Of a stretch of 64,000 bases of DNA, positions 48,201 through 60,540 are shown piece by piece. The first letter of the stretch is position 1. Each line of letters opens with the position of its first letter. The notes under the pieces are model-generated. The model had not been told where the DNA came from, did no database searches, and saw nothing but the letters and a program-made list of their open reading frames with translations. The DNA is from Marisa cornuarietis (Eukaryota; Mollusca; Gastropoda; Architaenioglossa; Ampullariidae). The stretch spans positions 4,215,501 through 4,279,500 of the forward strand of contig SMMW01000622.1 in assembly GCA_004794655.1 (NCBI GenBank). The letters run 5' to 3'. A program made the position numbers and the translations under genes.

Positions 48201-48245
48201 GGGGGGTGACGATTCCTTGATGAAGAGTTCCTCTCTCCCCCACAC

Positions 48246-48450
48246 CGCAAAGACATGTAATCTCTCCTTCACTCTTCTTTCCACAACATTTAGACATTTA
48301 GCTTTTCTTCCACCGTTTTATCCCCACTACTTTACCCTCCCCTTAACGACATTTAGTCTCTCTTCCACCCGTTTTTCCACATCTCCCTTCCCACCGTAAA
48401 GAGATTTAGTTTCTCTTGCATCCTTCTTTCCACACCCCTCCCCTGCCTTT
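48246..48450. repeat. Degenerate pyrimidine-rich minisatellite
   Basis: About four units of 45-58 bp, each starting AAAGACAT / AGACATTTAG / GACATTTAGT / AGATTTAGTT and continuing with TCTCTTCC, a CTTTCCAC-type block and C-runs. The plus strand is almost all C and T between the heads. Confidence 0.55.
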
Positions 48451-49669
48451 TCTTACGTCTTCCTTCTCTTCTCATCTGCAGCCTTTTACATGGTCCATCA
48501 GGCTTGCTGTTCTCCATCATCTCGTTATGAGAGAACCCGTCACAGATTCCGAAAAAGCGAACTCCTTTACTTGGCCCTGGGTTCTGACATCAGGCTAACC
48601 TAAAAATAGACAATACTTGATATCCTCAAGGGCACCTATGTTGTCATAGAAACTAGAAGAGAGAATGGCCCTGTTATGTTTTCTGCCACCGTCTCTCGTG
48701 TCTCTTGTATTTTTTAAATAGCGTCTAGCTGAAACAGATTAGCTCCAGTTTGCTGGGTTTTTCTTTCTTTTAATTTTTTTTTATCTGTCTCCAGGTTTGT
48801 GTCTTTATTAACGCTGCGTGTGTGCATGCGTGCGTGGGTGCCATGCTGCATGGCTGTCTTGACGTGTAGTGCATATTGTTCTCCTGCCCGAATGTCTCGG
48901 TGTTCATCCGTTTTTCTCTAGTTTTGTCTTCCGCATTCTATTTCCTTCCACCTTTTATCTATTCCTCTCTTTCTCTAAAACGTTCACCCGCCAATATCTA
49001 CATCCTCATCTCTCTGAGAGAAACAATTGTTGTTCCTCGTGCAAAGGTAAGAGATCAACTACTATCGGTAATAGCCATGGTAAATTGAGACCATCTGTGG
49101 ATATTTTTCTGTATAACCCTTGGAAGAAAAACACCTTTAGTTCAAGTTTGTGTTGGCAACAGGGGGATTTCCTTACTCTGCTAGTCATACTTTTTCACCA
49201 GATCTGTATGGCCAAGCCAGACATGCGTCTCTTGCTAAACTTTTCTGAACACAGAGACGTTGAAAAAGCAATGTTGAACATTTTTATTATATCTTGCCTG
49301 TCTTTTACAACTTATGTATAACTGTGTATACGAGTTTTTTTTTAATGCTGATTTTGTAGATGTACTGTGTGAATCAATTCTTCTATCGTTTTTAGAACTA
49401 ACCACTTCATCCATAGCCGGTTCACAAGTAACCTGAAATCTTTTATTAACTCAAGGTGTAGCCACTTATCTAACAGGTGCCATATCCTTTGGCGGTGTGA
49501 AGAGCATAGAGGCCCACCATTTACCGAAACCAATAAAATTTTACATCGAAGGTGGGAACACGAGGTATTCCCGGCTAGAAAAGAAAAGAAAATCTCCTGC
49601 ATCACTTCTTAAATTTCCAGCTTCGGCCCTGTACGTTTATTTTCTTCTTTTACACTTCTCACAGAAGTC

Positions 49670-49865
49670 GTTCATCTACCCCTCTTTCTCTTCCCGCTCC
49701 CCCTGCTCCGCTTTTTTTCCCCCTCCTTTTTGTTTCTTTCCTCCTCTCTTGTTTCCCTCCCACACCACTTTCTCGATCTCCCCTTTCATTCCTCTATCTG
49801 TTTCACTCTTTCCCTTCTTTTTTATCGTTTACCTTTTTCCTCTCTTTCCACACCTATTGTGACTT
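49670..49865. repeat. Long homopyrimidine-like tract
   Basis: Nearly 200 bases in which purines are rare on the plus strand (for example TCTCTTCCCGCTCCCCCTGC). Such tracts can form triplex (H-) DNA. Not a clear tandem repeat. Confidence 0.6.
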
Positions 49866-51355
49866 GGCACTGGCACTGGCACAGGCACTAGATCTCTCCC
49901 TGCCCTCTCTAAACTATGAAATCTCCCCTTCCGCCAACATTCTTTCCACACTGCTATTATCATTACCAACAACTCTCGTAACCAGCTGTTTGAAGTCCCT
50001 ACACGGGCACACTAATCCACAACGTTCGACGGCCCTAAACCTGTGTGCATGCGCCTTATTCCTCTGCACCGAACTGTGGGGTAGCTGCCCCGAGTCTAGC
50101 CCCTGACGTTGTAGGTGACTTGCTGACTCTTGTCTATCAGCGGGACACATTACCTTTCACGACCCTTGTTCAACTTTGTCACGGCATTAGACAACGAAGC
50201 AGGCATGCCGTAAGGAAGAGCCATCTCGCGGGTGCGTGGCCCACGCAGAACTTTGACACGACCCAGAAATATCTAGCCGTGGATTTTACCTTTATGAATT
50301 GCTGTCTCTGCTCGCGTGGTCACGAGCACGTCCGTATTACTTCTGCCCACACACAATTGGGAGACGGGTGCGTATGGGTGTAGCTGGAGGACAGCGATTC
50401 AGAAATATGAAATACACGGTAAAATTTCAACTATGCGCAAGAAAGCCATTAAGACCTTATCTGTAGAGGCGAACAACCTCTTTCTCTCTCTTTTTTTTCA
50501 AGTACTAGTGCTTGTAAGCCGCAGAAGGTATACGATACAAATTTACACAGGGACCTCTTTCGTCTGCAAGAAGCGAAAAAAGATCCAGATCTGTATTACA
50601 CTCCTCCTCCCCACCCCAACTGTCTTATGCAGTCAAATGCGGAACTTGCGAATATTTCAGACGAGGAAAACTGAGAGCAGGATTTGGGTGACGATTTTCC
50701 ACTTACACAATTATATGAAACACTGGGGAGGGGGAATAATATCAAGGGAAGACGCTATTTCTGTCTTTTTAAAATCTTCTGCTCCTTATTAGTGATTGTA
50801 AAGAAACAGTCTCAGCTATTGTTTATATTGTTTTATATTTTGTAGGCCGACCATTCATTTAGTTTTTTCCCTCGGCTGGATAATAGCTTATTATTAATAA
50901 AAGCTTTAGAGCACAAATATCTTAAAATAAAGAAACAAATAAATGAATGTATTGGTCCTCGTCAAAACCCATGTCTCAAGTGCATTGCTATTAGTAAGAA
51001 CTCAACACTTAGTGGAAACTCGTTTGAAACGGAGCGGAACCCGTGTGCTGAGGCAGCGCTGAAGACAAAGAGGGTTTATAGGACTAAGCCTAAGTCTAGA
51101 AAACAACCACCCACACTGTAACAGTATAAGCTGGTAACCAAGTAATGAAGTAGACCAGAACTGCAGGTAGATATCTACAAATCTGACTGACGGGCAAGTC
51201 CTCGTATCTGCATGACAAGTCAATAAAGGTGACACAGTTCGGGTAAAATATCTGCTTCCTTAAAACCGTTTTGGCGAATCTAGTTTTCAGACGTACGCTT
51301 CCTATGTCCTCATTAATGCACGTTCTGTCTCTCTTTCACACTCTTACACACACGT

Positions 51356-51362
<7 letters not shown>

Positions 51363-51402
<40 letters not shown>
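51363..51402. repeat. (CA)n microsatellite followed by a GA-rich tract
   Basis: About 20 CA units, then at 51459-51506 a purine tract of GAGA and AGAGGAGAG units. Confidence 0.9.
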
Positions 51403-51403
<1 letters not shown>

Positions 51404-51951
51404 GTAAATTCTCCCCTGAACTTGTATTCACGAAGCACAGCCTTTTTACTCTGTCCAAGGAGAGAGAGAAGAGAGGAGAGAGAGAAGAGAGGAGAGAGAG
51501 AGAGCTAATGTTAATCTTTAAGAGGAAGCACGGGGTGCATTTTTACAAAGCCCGGCAAAATTTGCAAGTAATCTTGTGAGCTTTGCTATCAACGTCAAGA
51601 TAAGTGACACTCAAGTCAGGATGAAAGGTGTTCTACTCTGTTTTGTGTTGTATTTATGCAGAACACTCGCTAGCAGCTATTTATACGAGAGAAAGGTAGT
51701 GTAACTCTTACAAAAATAATATATGCTTCGATGCCTATACACGTCCTATGTCATGCGCGCAAACGAAATTAAAGAGATGGTCGAAGAACTTATCACAGTA
51801 TATTCATTCTACCTATGCTATATAGGCATTCAACGATAAGAATCGTGGATTAGAATGGATAAGCACTGCCAAGCAACTCTTATCGTAGTGTTTGTAGGTC
51901 ATCCCCACCCACCCGCCACACACACACACGGACGCGTGCATGCACGCACGC

Positions 51952-51972
51952 ACGCACACACACACACACACA
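51952..51972. repeat. Short (CA)n microsatellite
   Basis: About ten CA units preceded by an alternating GCAC-rich stretch (51930-51951) on the plus strand. Confidence 0.8.
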
Positions 51973-53116
51973 TACAGTTCTCGTACGTGTGATGACCACT
52001 TAGCCCACACCCCGCCTACATCGGCCACTGTACTTGGAAATTCCACTATAAGGGATATGTGTTTTATTTTTTATTTTAATCTTCTATTATCGGTGTGTCC
52101 TCAGTCCCTTCACGGTCACCGATACCAAAAATAGTATTATCTAAAATCATTGCCTCTGCGTCCCCTAAATTCTAGTGGCTGTCTGCCAAATGTCCGTGAG
52201 AACTGCAGTAAGTGTACTCTGGGGTTGCCAGACGAAAGGAAGGGTTAGTTAAAGTTTATTAGGAGAAAAGTAAAACGTATCCAGCCATGTTCTTGCAGCA
52301 TTGTGAAAAAGAACAACAGTGTAGGAATTTTACATAGTCAGAAAGTCGATCTGTACTTGGGAGATGGGGACCTGGTTTTTACCCTGTCCTTGGTAAAACG
52401 TATCCTCAAAAAGTGCATGATTCACACTTTCCTTCCTCCTGCACTTAACGCCTGCACTTTTCCACGTCTCAACCTGAAGCACTTAGTTTTCCCATTCTCC
52501 TCTACTTTTTAAGAAGCGCATCAAAAAGACGGATTTCTAAACTGGCAGTTAAATGTTCTGCTAGAGCGATGAGGTCAGACAAAAAGGCAGTCTAACAAGG
52601 GGTTGAGAGGGTGTGGAGGGAATGGGGGGGAGGAACAGAACAGTTAGACTTAGGTTTGAGTGAAGTGTGTAGGAGAGTTCCTCTGCTTACTGTTATCGAT
52701 CACTGTCAGGTAAAGAAGCTAGTTGACTGTAAAAGTCTGAAATGCCTACACACAGGATTGTTTATAGGTAATCGTGACAAGACTGACGAGAACTTGCGTA
52801 ATCGTTAACAAATTTAAGTGGTCAACGAAGTGCACACTTTTTTTTTCAAGGTTTAGTTTAGTGTAAGTATTTCCCAACAGCTGAGTGCATAATCCGTTTC
52901 CGTTCTCGAGACAGAAGCCAACAAACACCGTCGAGCAAAGGAAAAAAAACAAAACAAAAAAAAAAAAATCCCGCGACGTCGCGAATAGCCTGGTTAACGT
53001 ACATGATCCCAGATCTCCCATTGGCTGTAGCCTTGTCAACGAAACTCGTATCGTAGAGCCTGTAAATGCTTAAACGTCTGACAGGCGTAGCAGTAATAGC
53101 CGATTATAAAGGCAAA

Positions 53117-53345
53117 GGTCGTTGGGGAATAAGGTATTACAGACTTCACTTTTCTCGGCGCCAGGTTTACGTGAGGGCGGTGTCTATGTCCTCTCCATCG
53201 CTGCCTTAGCTTCTCCAACCCTCTAAGGTGTCATTCCTGCTAGTTGGGTTGACTGAGGAAAGTTTGCAGCGGTACTCGGGTATCGAACCAGCGCGCCTCT
53301 CAGTTCGGACTCCAGCGCTCTAACTAGTCGGCTTTCCGGTTCCCC
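53117..53345 (-). repeat. tRNA-derived SINE, family B
   Basis: Aligns with 53551-53818 and 58703-58947. The minus strand begins with a tRNA-like head (AGTCCGAACTGAGAGGCGCG region) and a mid-body of GGGTTGGAGAAGCTAAGGC type. Lacks the 3' tail of the next copy. Confidence 0.75.
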
Positions 53346-53550
53346 TAAAATCGACTGTAGCGACACTAAGACACGGAAATATTAGAAAACAACTACAAAA
53401 AACAACAAACACATAAATAGAAATACTTATAAAACACCACTCGCACTTAACGGGATACGAACACCGAAGCGCTTAGAACAGTTAGCTGAGTGCAATACAT
53501 TAGCACCTGTAGCAGGTAGCTTACTGCAAGATCTCGATAAGTAAAAAAAG

Positions 53551-53818
53551 GTAAAGTAAAGGTCATCCCATAACCTTTTCAGGTCGTTGGGGAGTGAGGT
53601 GTTAGAGACCCCACTTTTCTCGGGGCCAGCATTTACATGAGGGTGGTGCCAATCTCCTCTGCCTCGCTGCCTTACCTTCCCCAACCCTCTATGGAGTCAG
53701 GTACCCATTCCCGTCAGCTGGGTCGACTGGGGGAAGTTTGCTGCGCATATCGGGAATTGAAGCAGCACGCTCTCGGTTCGGACGCCAGCGCTCTAACCAC
53801 TCGGCCATCCGCTTCCCC
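53551..53818 (-). repeat. tRNA-derived SINE, family B, best copy
   Basis: The minus strand reads GGGGAAGCGGATGGCCGAGT then GGTTAGAGCGCTGGCG, a Leu/Ser-like tRNA head with an exact A box TGGCCGAGTGG, and a B-box relic GCTTCAATTCC. The tail carries CCTGAAAAGGTTATGGGATG and then short TTTACCTTTACTT-like repeats. About 200 bp from a same-orientation copy. Confidence 0.85.
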
Positions 53819-54018
53819 TGAAGCAAGATCTCGATACGCCAGAACGCTTAGCTGACTGCTACGAGGACTAAGATGAAGAGCAGGTTTCCTGACGAAGAAG
53901 CGCTGCAACACTTCGCACATGCAAAACGTTATCATTTACAGCGTTAGCTAAAGTGCAGAGCGCTGTCCCATGCACGCTGACCGCGAGGGCTAACGAGCTG
54001 AAGGGCTGGACTAGGACG

Positions 54019-54095
54019 CGCTAACACGCACGGCAGTCAATTGATCGTGAAACGCTAACACGCACGGCAGTCAATTGACTATAAAGCGCTAACAC
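54019..54095. repeat. 34-bp tandem repeat, 2.3 copies
   Basis: Units at 54019-54052 and 54053-54086, core CGCTAACACGCACGGCAGTC and AATTGA, with a partial third unit. Confidence 0.9.
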
Positions 54096-54469
54096 CCTGA
54101 GCGAGGGGGGATTACGCGACCCCACAGCGGCACGTCGAGGTTTGGGTTAAAGTAAGCAGTCCCTTGAGACAGAAAATCGATGCCAAGCACTCGCCGTCAG
54201 GATGCCCGCTGGAGCTCGGACCGGTTGAAAGGGGTGGGGAGGGGACTAGAGTGGGGGGATGGAGTAGGGCAAGGTCTGCACAGTTTCATCTGGTGTTCAC
54301 ATGTTTCTGGCATCCCTCCCACACGCCCGTTCACATAATTGCGAATTTCACGCGGTTGCTCACTTCTTTGCCGATGGACACGTCAGCGGGACGGTTCTTT
54401 GTGACCAGAAAGATGTGCTGGATCTCACAGGGGTGGATTGGTCTAGCAGAGTGGGTGTGCGTGACTCTC

Positions 54470-54501
54470 ACGGGGTGGGGGTGGGGGTGGGGAGGGTGGG
54501 A
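54470..54501 (+). other. Strong G-quadruplex motif
   Basis: GGGGTGGGGGTGGGGGTGGG continuing into GAGGGTGGG: at least five G runs with one- to two-base loops on the plus strand. Confidence 0.7.
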
Positions 54502-55215
54502 GCAGAAGAATCGCGCCTTGAAGAAAGTAAACTATCAAATCTGCTCAGAAGGCTGCGGTCACAGACTGGCCCGCAATATCTAAGCACTGCTTTCGTTTCC
54601 TGTGACCGAATGTCATCCTAAAACGTGAACTGGCTGAACAGCGCGGCGTCCTTCACCAACGTCCTCCAGCTAAAATAAATTTCTCAAGATTGATAGACGG
54701 CTCGCTTGGCAGCGTCTGGCCACAATACACTTCTGACGACAGCTCTTCTAAGAGTAATTCTTTACTGTTTTTTTTTTAAACACAGAAGAACGGTGAAGCC
54801 TGCGTGGTATGAGAGAAGCAGACTGGCAGACTCTAGCTGGAGTAGGGCAACGAGGTGCTCGAGCCAAGACCTCGGGTGCTCCAGGCAACCCCGTCCCGAC
54901 TGCCTGGCGACCCGTTTCTAAAACTTAAAGCTGTTCTAAAGACGCAAATTTTAGAAATGTTTCTCAAAAATCGCTCCTATGCCATTTAGAAGCGTTGCAC
55001 AAGCGCATACGAAAAATTTGCTGAAATGAAACGAAAGTCTGGCTTAAGCAATTTTATCGTATTTAAAATTTTTAGTTTTTAAAAAAGTTCTAGGACTGTA
55101 TTGTATAGGACTGTGTTTCTGTAAAACTGATCATCTAAACAGATTTTAGGCATACAATTTTTTAAAATTAGAAATGTGTTCTAATTTTAAAAAATTTTAA
55201 TGGCCCTAGCTCAAG

Positions 55216-55216
<1 letters not shown>

Positions 55217-55309
<93 letters not shown>
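55217..55309. repeat. Long (CA)n microsatellite
   Basis: About 46 uninterrupted CA units, the longest microsatellite in the window. The Val-Cys repeat frame on the opposite strand is its shadow. Confidence 0.95.
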
Positions 55310-55311
<2 letters not shown>

Positions 55312-55460
55312 GAAGAAAGACAGTGACTTGCAAGTGAAATCGACTAGAGGCTGAATATGTGGTTGCATACTGTACTTAGTGCAATGTACTTGTTCTACGT
55401 GCAGAAAAAATGCACCCCACTAGACCTATAAGCGTGACTTAAGTTACATTTTAGTTCAAT

Positions 55461-55642
55461 GTGATTGTCTCCCCAGTGTGCTGCATCTCTGTTGCATTGT
55501 GACACTGCTCCACGTAGCAAGTGATTGTCTCCCCAGTGTGCTGCATCTCTGTTGCATCGTGAACACTGCTCCATGTAGCAAGTGATTGTCTCCCCAGTGT
55601 GCTGCATCTCTGTTGCATCGTGAACACTGCTCCATGTAGCAA
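55461..55642. repeat. Three-copy 60/61-bp minisatellite
   Basis: Units at 55461-55520, 55521-55581 and 55582-55642, sharing GTGATTGTCTCCCCAGTGTG and CTGCATCTCTGTTGCAT. The last two are nearly identical, so the array is recent. Open frames here exist in three registers only because of the repeat. Confidence 0.9.
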
Positions 55643-55699
55643 GTGACTGTAATGCAGCCATGCATTGGACATGATCGCTTCAATGCTCACTCGTTCAAA

Positions 55700-58690
55700 A
55701 CAACAAACGTTCTTTTTAACCGGTCACCTCTTGTCGACTATTGACACTATCTGGCGCCTTTTAAAAATATAAACATAAAATATTTGTCAAATAATTATAG
55801 TCTCAGTATGTGATCAGTTTAGAAGGTCTTAAAGCTCGACACCAGCAGGTATGGCATATGGTGGACGTGTTCCGAATGGAATCCTCCAGGCTCGCCTGTC
55901 CGGAGACTGAATAGTGTTGTGGTGAGATCATGAAAATTGTCACGGCCTGATTTGTTATAGCAATCAGGACAAAACTGAAAAATACAGCAGCATTCGTCTA
56001 AATCCTAAACGAAAGACTGGAAGTCAGGGGCGTATGATATTGAAGACAGACAGGATTTCCAAACCTGCAACGGAATAATTTAGCACACACTACCAAAAGC
56101 CGCTGTGCGCCACAATAAGCTGCACGCTAAGTGTACGAGCTACGTGAAACGTACTTAACATTTAAAAGCACTCCATAAGAACCGTTGTTCAGATATGACA
56201 CACTATCAGCAGCGGAATTTCTTAACACGATTTGCGAAAAAGAAGAAAAAAAAAAGATGTGTTCATGGCTTTGCCCAAATGCAGTTGTTTAAGGAGTTCA
56301 GTTCTCTACCACAGAAATATCCTGCGACATAAGTGTTAAATGCGCTCTTTGCTCCAGTATTTAGCATGAAAAGTTTTCTTCCTCCTCCACTCCTTTCAAA
56401 GCACTAGCTCTCTGGGTTACCCTACTGACATAGTTTTCCCGCGCATCCATTGTTGATTCCAGACCCACTTTCCGATCTGTCCGAGCTGCGCTTTTCTTTG
56501 CACCCGTCTCCTCTGCTCGGCTGAAAAATCGACCAGTAAGCGCCCTTCCCACCCCACCTCTCTCCTCTCTCCCCCCCCCCCCGCTGAATTCTCACTTATA
56601 CACTGGTTTTCTAACCAATGCATCGTGCCAGAATTTACCGAATTTCCTTCGTGATCACGTTTGACCCTCCCGTTCTTCCCCATCGCTCTATGACAAATCA
56701 CTCGTTTCGAGGAGAACACGCAAACTTCTAAGCTGGTCCCTGAGACAAGCGGCGCTACAAATCTCCAAAGGGAAGACACACACGCCTAGGACACAACCTT
56801 CTCTTCTCTCTACAGGCCTTGAGTCGCCGGCGCGGTGTACAGGAAACAAGATCGAGACAAGGCAGCTCAAGCAATCTGCCAGGCAGGGGACGCAGAGCGT
56901 TTGCTGGCGAATAGCGACTTCAGTTTCAACTGCATTTTTGAGCGCAGGAACAAGCAAACGAAACCATTCGTCGCTTCCATGCTCCAGCAGGGCAACCGTG
57001 GCCAGGAAGTAAAGGATATAATGCCAAAGCCACGATTATGCCATAACCGAGAGAAAAAAAAGGATGAAATCTTGTATCCAGAAAATGGATGATAGGATGA
57101 TGAATCGAATGACCCTCTCCCATCCCCTCGTAAAGAACTGTCGTCGCTCACACTGGTACTCATGACGTGTATTGACAGCCATTCAGCACCATAACGGCAC
57201 CGTTGCTACGTGCAGAACACGCTGGCATCTGTATCGAGAAGAAGATGTTCTTGCATGGAGCTGCGTGAGTAGTCGACTGCAGTCTTCCCTTGCAGCTGCT
57301 GACCAAGTGGGTCGTCAGCCTTGTACTCGTGCAGCTGTGCCTATCGTTTTGCGTCGCTTGTGTCGCGACGAACTAAGCGCGTTTGTGGAAAGATTAGCTA
57401 AAGTTTAGTCCCGCCAGCCAGCTCCGGCAGTTTGCTACTAATTAAACTGTTTTCTGTTACTTAGCGTTTGGTAGCCAGAACGGAATGCCCTGGAAAAGCT
57501 TGTGGTGTCACGCACGCGCACGCACCAAATGGACTGCGATTGATTTAGTAGGGTTTTTCACATAGTCGTTAACAATACAAAATTAAAACAAAATCTTAAA
57601 GTAACTGGGTGTTTTTCCACTTTGAGTACGACATAACAACAGCTTGTTTCGCAAATATATCCAAAATTGTTTGGGTTATGTATCGTGTTCGAACAGGCTC
57701 TGTTTTAGGAACAGAGTTTCATACAGGTTATCCTAAACTGTGTTTTTATATTTAACACCCCGGAGTCAAAATCTAAAACAATAACTATTGAAAAAAAGTG
57801 TTCTTCTCGTTTCGCTTTTACATTTCCATTGAAAGCTATTCTCTGCAGATTGTGCAACAAACGATTCTGCGCACAGCGAATGTTTTACTTCCTGCCCTGT
57901 GTGCACCCTACAAATATTTCGATGAGTGAAGAGAACATGTTTGATGAGATACTGCCTGGTGTGCCAAAGTCTAATGACTTACATCCGGTGAGTAACCCCT
58001 TTCCTAAGTGCTGATGGGGCAGTGTGATGGCACAGAGTGCTGGAATGGGGCTTTCGCTAAGTTAATTACCCTACCCCCAACTCATCAGAAATCCATGAAC
58101 TATTGCTTTCACTGACAGCTTTCAAAATGTTTTATAAGATCAGATGCCACACTCAAGATGCTTAATCGATCTGTTACGCAGCAGAGAATTAAGCGCGCGT
58201 TGTTTTTTTTTTGTTTTTGAAAAATTCCAATCTCCATGTTAAAACTGCCGAAAACAACACTATTTTCGCTGATTCTGCATCAGAGGGGCTGTTAAAGGGG
58301 ACGATTCTCGGGCCAACGCTGAGATACATTTTGACAGACAGCTTCTTTATCAGATGCTTCGTTAACGGGAAAAAGATGCTGTTGTAGTTATCCGTTCTTT
58401 TTGCTTCAACAGGATTCAACTTATGTTTCAGTTTGCGCCCCGTAATTGCTCTATTAGTTCTTTCCCCTCAGGGCTGGCACGCGTCAAGGCCCTTTCCACG
58501 GACCCTCTCTCGTGTTGGAGAGTTCATGCGGCATGTAACAAGACGTAAAAGAACATGACGAAGCAAACGATGCGACCTTTTCCCCTCAGTTCCTCGGCAA
58601 CGTAACCCTTGTACGATGTCCAGCCAACGTACCCCAGTAAGCAGTAGCAAAGTCACGCCCTTGACACGTTACTAACAAGATCACACAGAT
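55700..58690. other. Intergenic block with CpG-richer stretches
   Basis: 56450-57420 is locally CpG-richer with overlapping open frames on both strands, none recognisable. It could be a promoter region for the candidate exon at 57847-57987, but nothing proves it. Confidence 0.3.
57847..57987 (+). CDS. Candidate coding exon of an unknown gene
   Basis: An acceptor-like TTCTCTGCAG ends at 57848 and a good donor CCG|GTGAGT follows 57987. The frame is open throughout and includes an in-frame ATG at 57921 starting MSEENMFDEILPGVPKSNDL, which reads like a real protein N-terminus. I do not recognise the family, and no following exon was found to 64000. It could be the first coding exon of a plus-strand gene running off the window or a chance open stretch. 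Confidence 0.25.
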
Positions 58691-58702
58691 GTAACAAAGT
58701 AC

Positions 58703-58947
58703 GGTGGGAATTGATAGCCGAGTGCTTAGAGCGTCGGTTCGATACCCGTGTAGCGCAACAAATTTCCCCAGACGACCCGGCTGGCGGAAATGGATACCTG
58801 ACTCCACTGAGGGTTGCAGAAGACAAGGCAGCGAGGGGATATGGACACCTCCCTCACTAAAAGCTGGCCTTAGAAAAATGAAATCTCCAACACCTAGCAC
58901 CCTAATGACCTGAAAAGGTCAGGGGACGACCTTATATATTTTTTTCA
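58703..58947 (+). repeat. tRNA-derived SINE, family B, plus-strand copy
   Basis: Begins TTGATAGCCGAGTGCTTAGAGCG (A box one base off) with a B-box-like GGTTCGATACC soon after, and ends in CCTGAAAAGGTCAGGGGACG plus a T-rich end. The opposite orientation to the two copies at 53 kb. Confidence 0.8.
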
Positions 58948-58999
58948 CTGTGTACATTCTAGTAATACATTTTAAATAGTTACACTTCAAGACTTAAAT

Positions 59000-60540
59000 T
59001 AACTTTAATAATGATGAAGAAATCCATTTATAATTTGTGTCATGAACCAGCCTGGGTCAATGCCAGAACAACAAGCCGAAGTCAGGTAGGGTAATTATAG
59101 GGGACAGCAGTCAGTGGAAGCGGTCAGTAAAGTGAAGCCTTTCTGTCCGTTTTCACGACTCGACAGGCCGCGTTGATGGATGTGGTCAATCTAGGTGTAG
59201 GGATTGGGGGGGGGTAGGTCATAGGTATTTCGGGGTAGAGCGCGGTAGGCTGTAGTTTCATTTAGTAAAATATTGATGGCGTCGGGGCAGGGTAGATTTG
59301 TTTCTGGAGGTCACGTGGTTAGGTGGGTATATAGACCTTCATGAAGGTCCGTGGTGTATTGTTCAGGGGAGATGTGTAGTCGCGGCCTCTTCCCATTACT
59401 CCAGCAGGGACTAGCGTCTCTGAGCGCCGCAACAGCTGTAAGCAGTAAGACTGCAGAAGGGGGCTCCGTTCCGTGCAGCGCTACTTACTGGCACGTGCAG
59501 CCTGTGACACCTGAAGTGTGAGGCAAGGGTCGCCGTCATCGCAGACGAGAAGAAGGGTACGCAGCGTTGGAATACTGGTAACTGCAACACTGCCATTCGT
59601 TGCCTGGGGCAACTGCTAGAGGTAATGGCCAGCAGAATACATCGTCTGTGTTCCACTGGAATTCTTGGTCGTCTGGAGTCGGTGCGAACACATGTCACCT
59701 AAGATCTTCAACGCAGCTGTTGTTCGTTGCCTGGGGCAACCGGTAAAAGCAGCAGTGCAGGCGAGCTATTGGAACGAAGGGCTTAACTTCGTCTTCGTCG
59801 CCATCGTCATTGCCTGGGGCAGCTGTGAGCAACCAGAGGGTCTCTGCTAGTAGTGACAGTGTTGTGCCAAGGCGGTTCTGTGGTTGTCCTCTACTTGACT
59901 ACTGGTTGTCGAGAGGGCAGTCAGTCGTGAGGACACTGCCGTACTCCCAGCTGTGTGCATCCGGTGCAGATGCGCACATCCTGGGGACTTGGTGTGAATA
60001 TATAGTTCGCCATGACACGGAAGTCATATCCAGCTGTGAGGGAAGTGGTCTTTTGTATGAACTCGAAATGTTCTGGCCTGATGACAGGTCATTTTATTTA
60101 GTATACGTTTATGTCGGCCACATTATTCAACATAATTTTTTTCTTTAAGATTAATAATGATTTTATATTATTGTACAACTGTGTTGTCGGTTGTTATTTC
60201 CGCACGCAAGTGAGGAGGAAGTATTTGAGTGATGCGTGCGGAGGTGTGAAACTCGGCGATCGGGGTGTAAAAGGGTGAAAGTTGGGAGCGATGCGAGCCG
60301 GCAGAAGGGTCACCTTTCCCCTCAGGCTATTTAGTCCCGACCCTTCTCCCCGCAGTTTCGTCACAAATCACAATTTGGGTACCGGCCTCTACAATTTTGC
60401 GTTTCAGTTGCTGGCCATTGCCATTTTGGACGATGGACGCAATAACTATTCACTCAACCTGAAGAAAGAAAACAGCAACCAATGCTAGAACTACAGAACA
60501 GAACAATAAGTCTAATCCTCCACCCAAGCAAAGTGATGCT
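59000..60540. other. Intergenic block upstream of the reverse-transcriptase fossil
   Basis: Holds the X-box-like palindromes. No coding region recognised; it may include 5' parts of the same decayed retroelement, but no motif shows it. Confidence 0.3.
59599..59823. promoter_or_regulatory. Cluster of RFX/X-box-like palindromes
   Basis: GTTGCCTGGGGCAAC occurs exactly at 59599-59613 and 59726-59740, with a diverged version ATTGCCTGGGGCAGC at 59809-59823. Each is a palindrome of GTTGCC and GGCAAC half-sites three bases apart, a spacing RFX factors can tolerate. They could also mark eroded repeat units, because flanking TTCG is shared. Confidence 0.35.

Noticed and set aside
48869..49321. 150-codon plus-strand open frame
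   Set aside because: Phe/Ser/Leu-rich translation of pyrimidine-rich DNA with overlapping frames; no protein similarity recognised.
53740..53818. Free-standing tRNA-Leu/Ser gene
   Set aside because: The A box is exact but the B box and acceptor stem are degraded and the unit is part of a dispersed SINE present in several copies.
54164..54621. 139- and 106-codon overlapping frames
   Set aside because: They read through the G-quadruplex tract giving WGWGWG or VGVGVG; not protein-like.
55395..55690. Repeat-protein-like frames (HWGDNHLLHGAV units)
   Set aside because: Open in three registers only because the 60/61-bp minisatellite lacks stops.
56688..57163. Overlapping open frames of 85 to 98 codons on both strands
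   Set aside because: Neither strand shows a recognisable domain, and good splice sites were not found at their ends.
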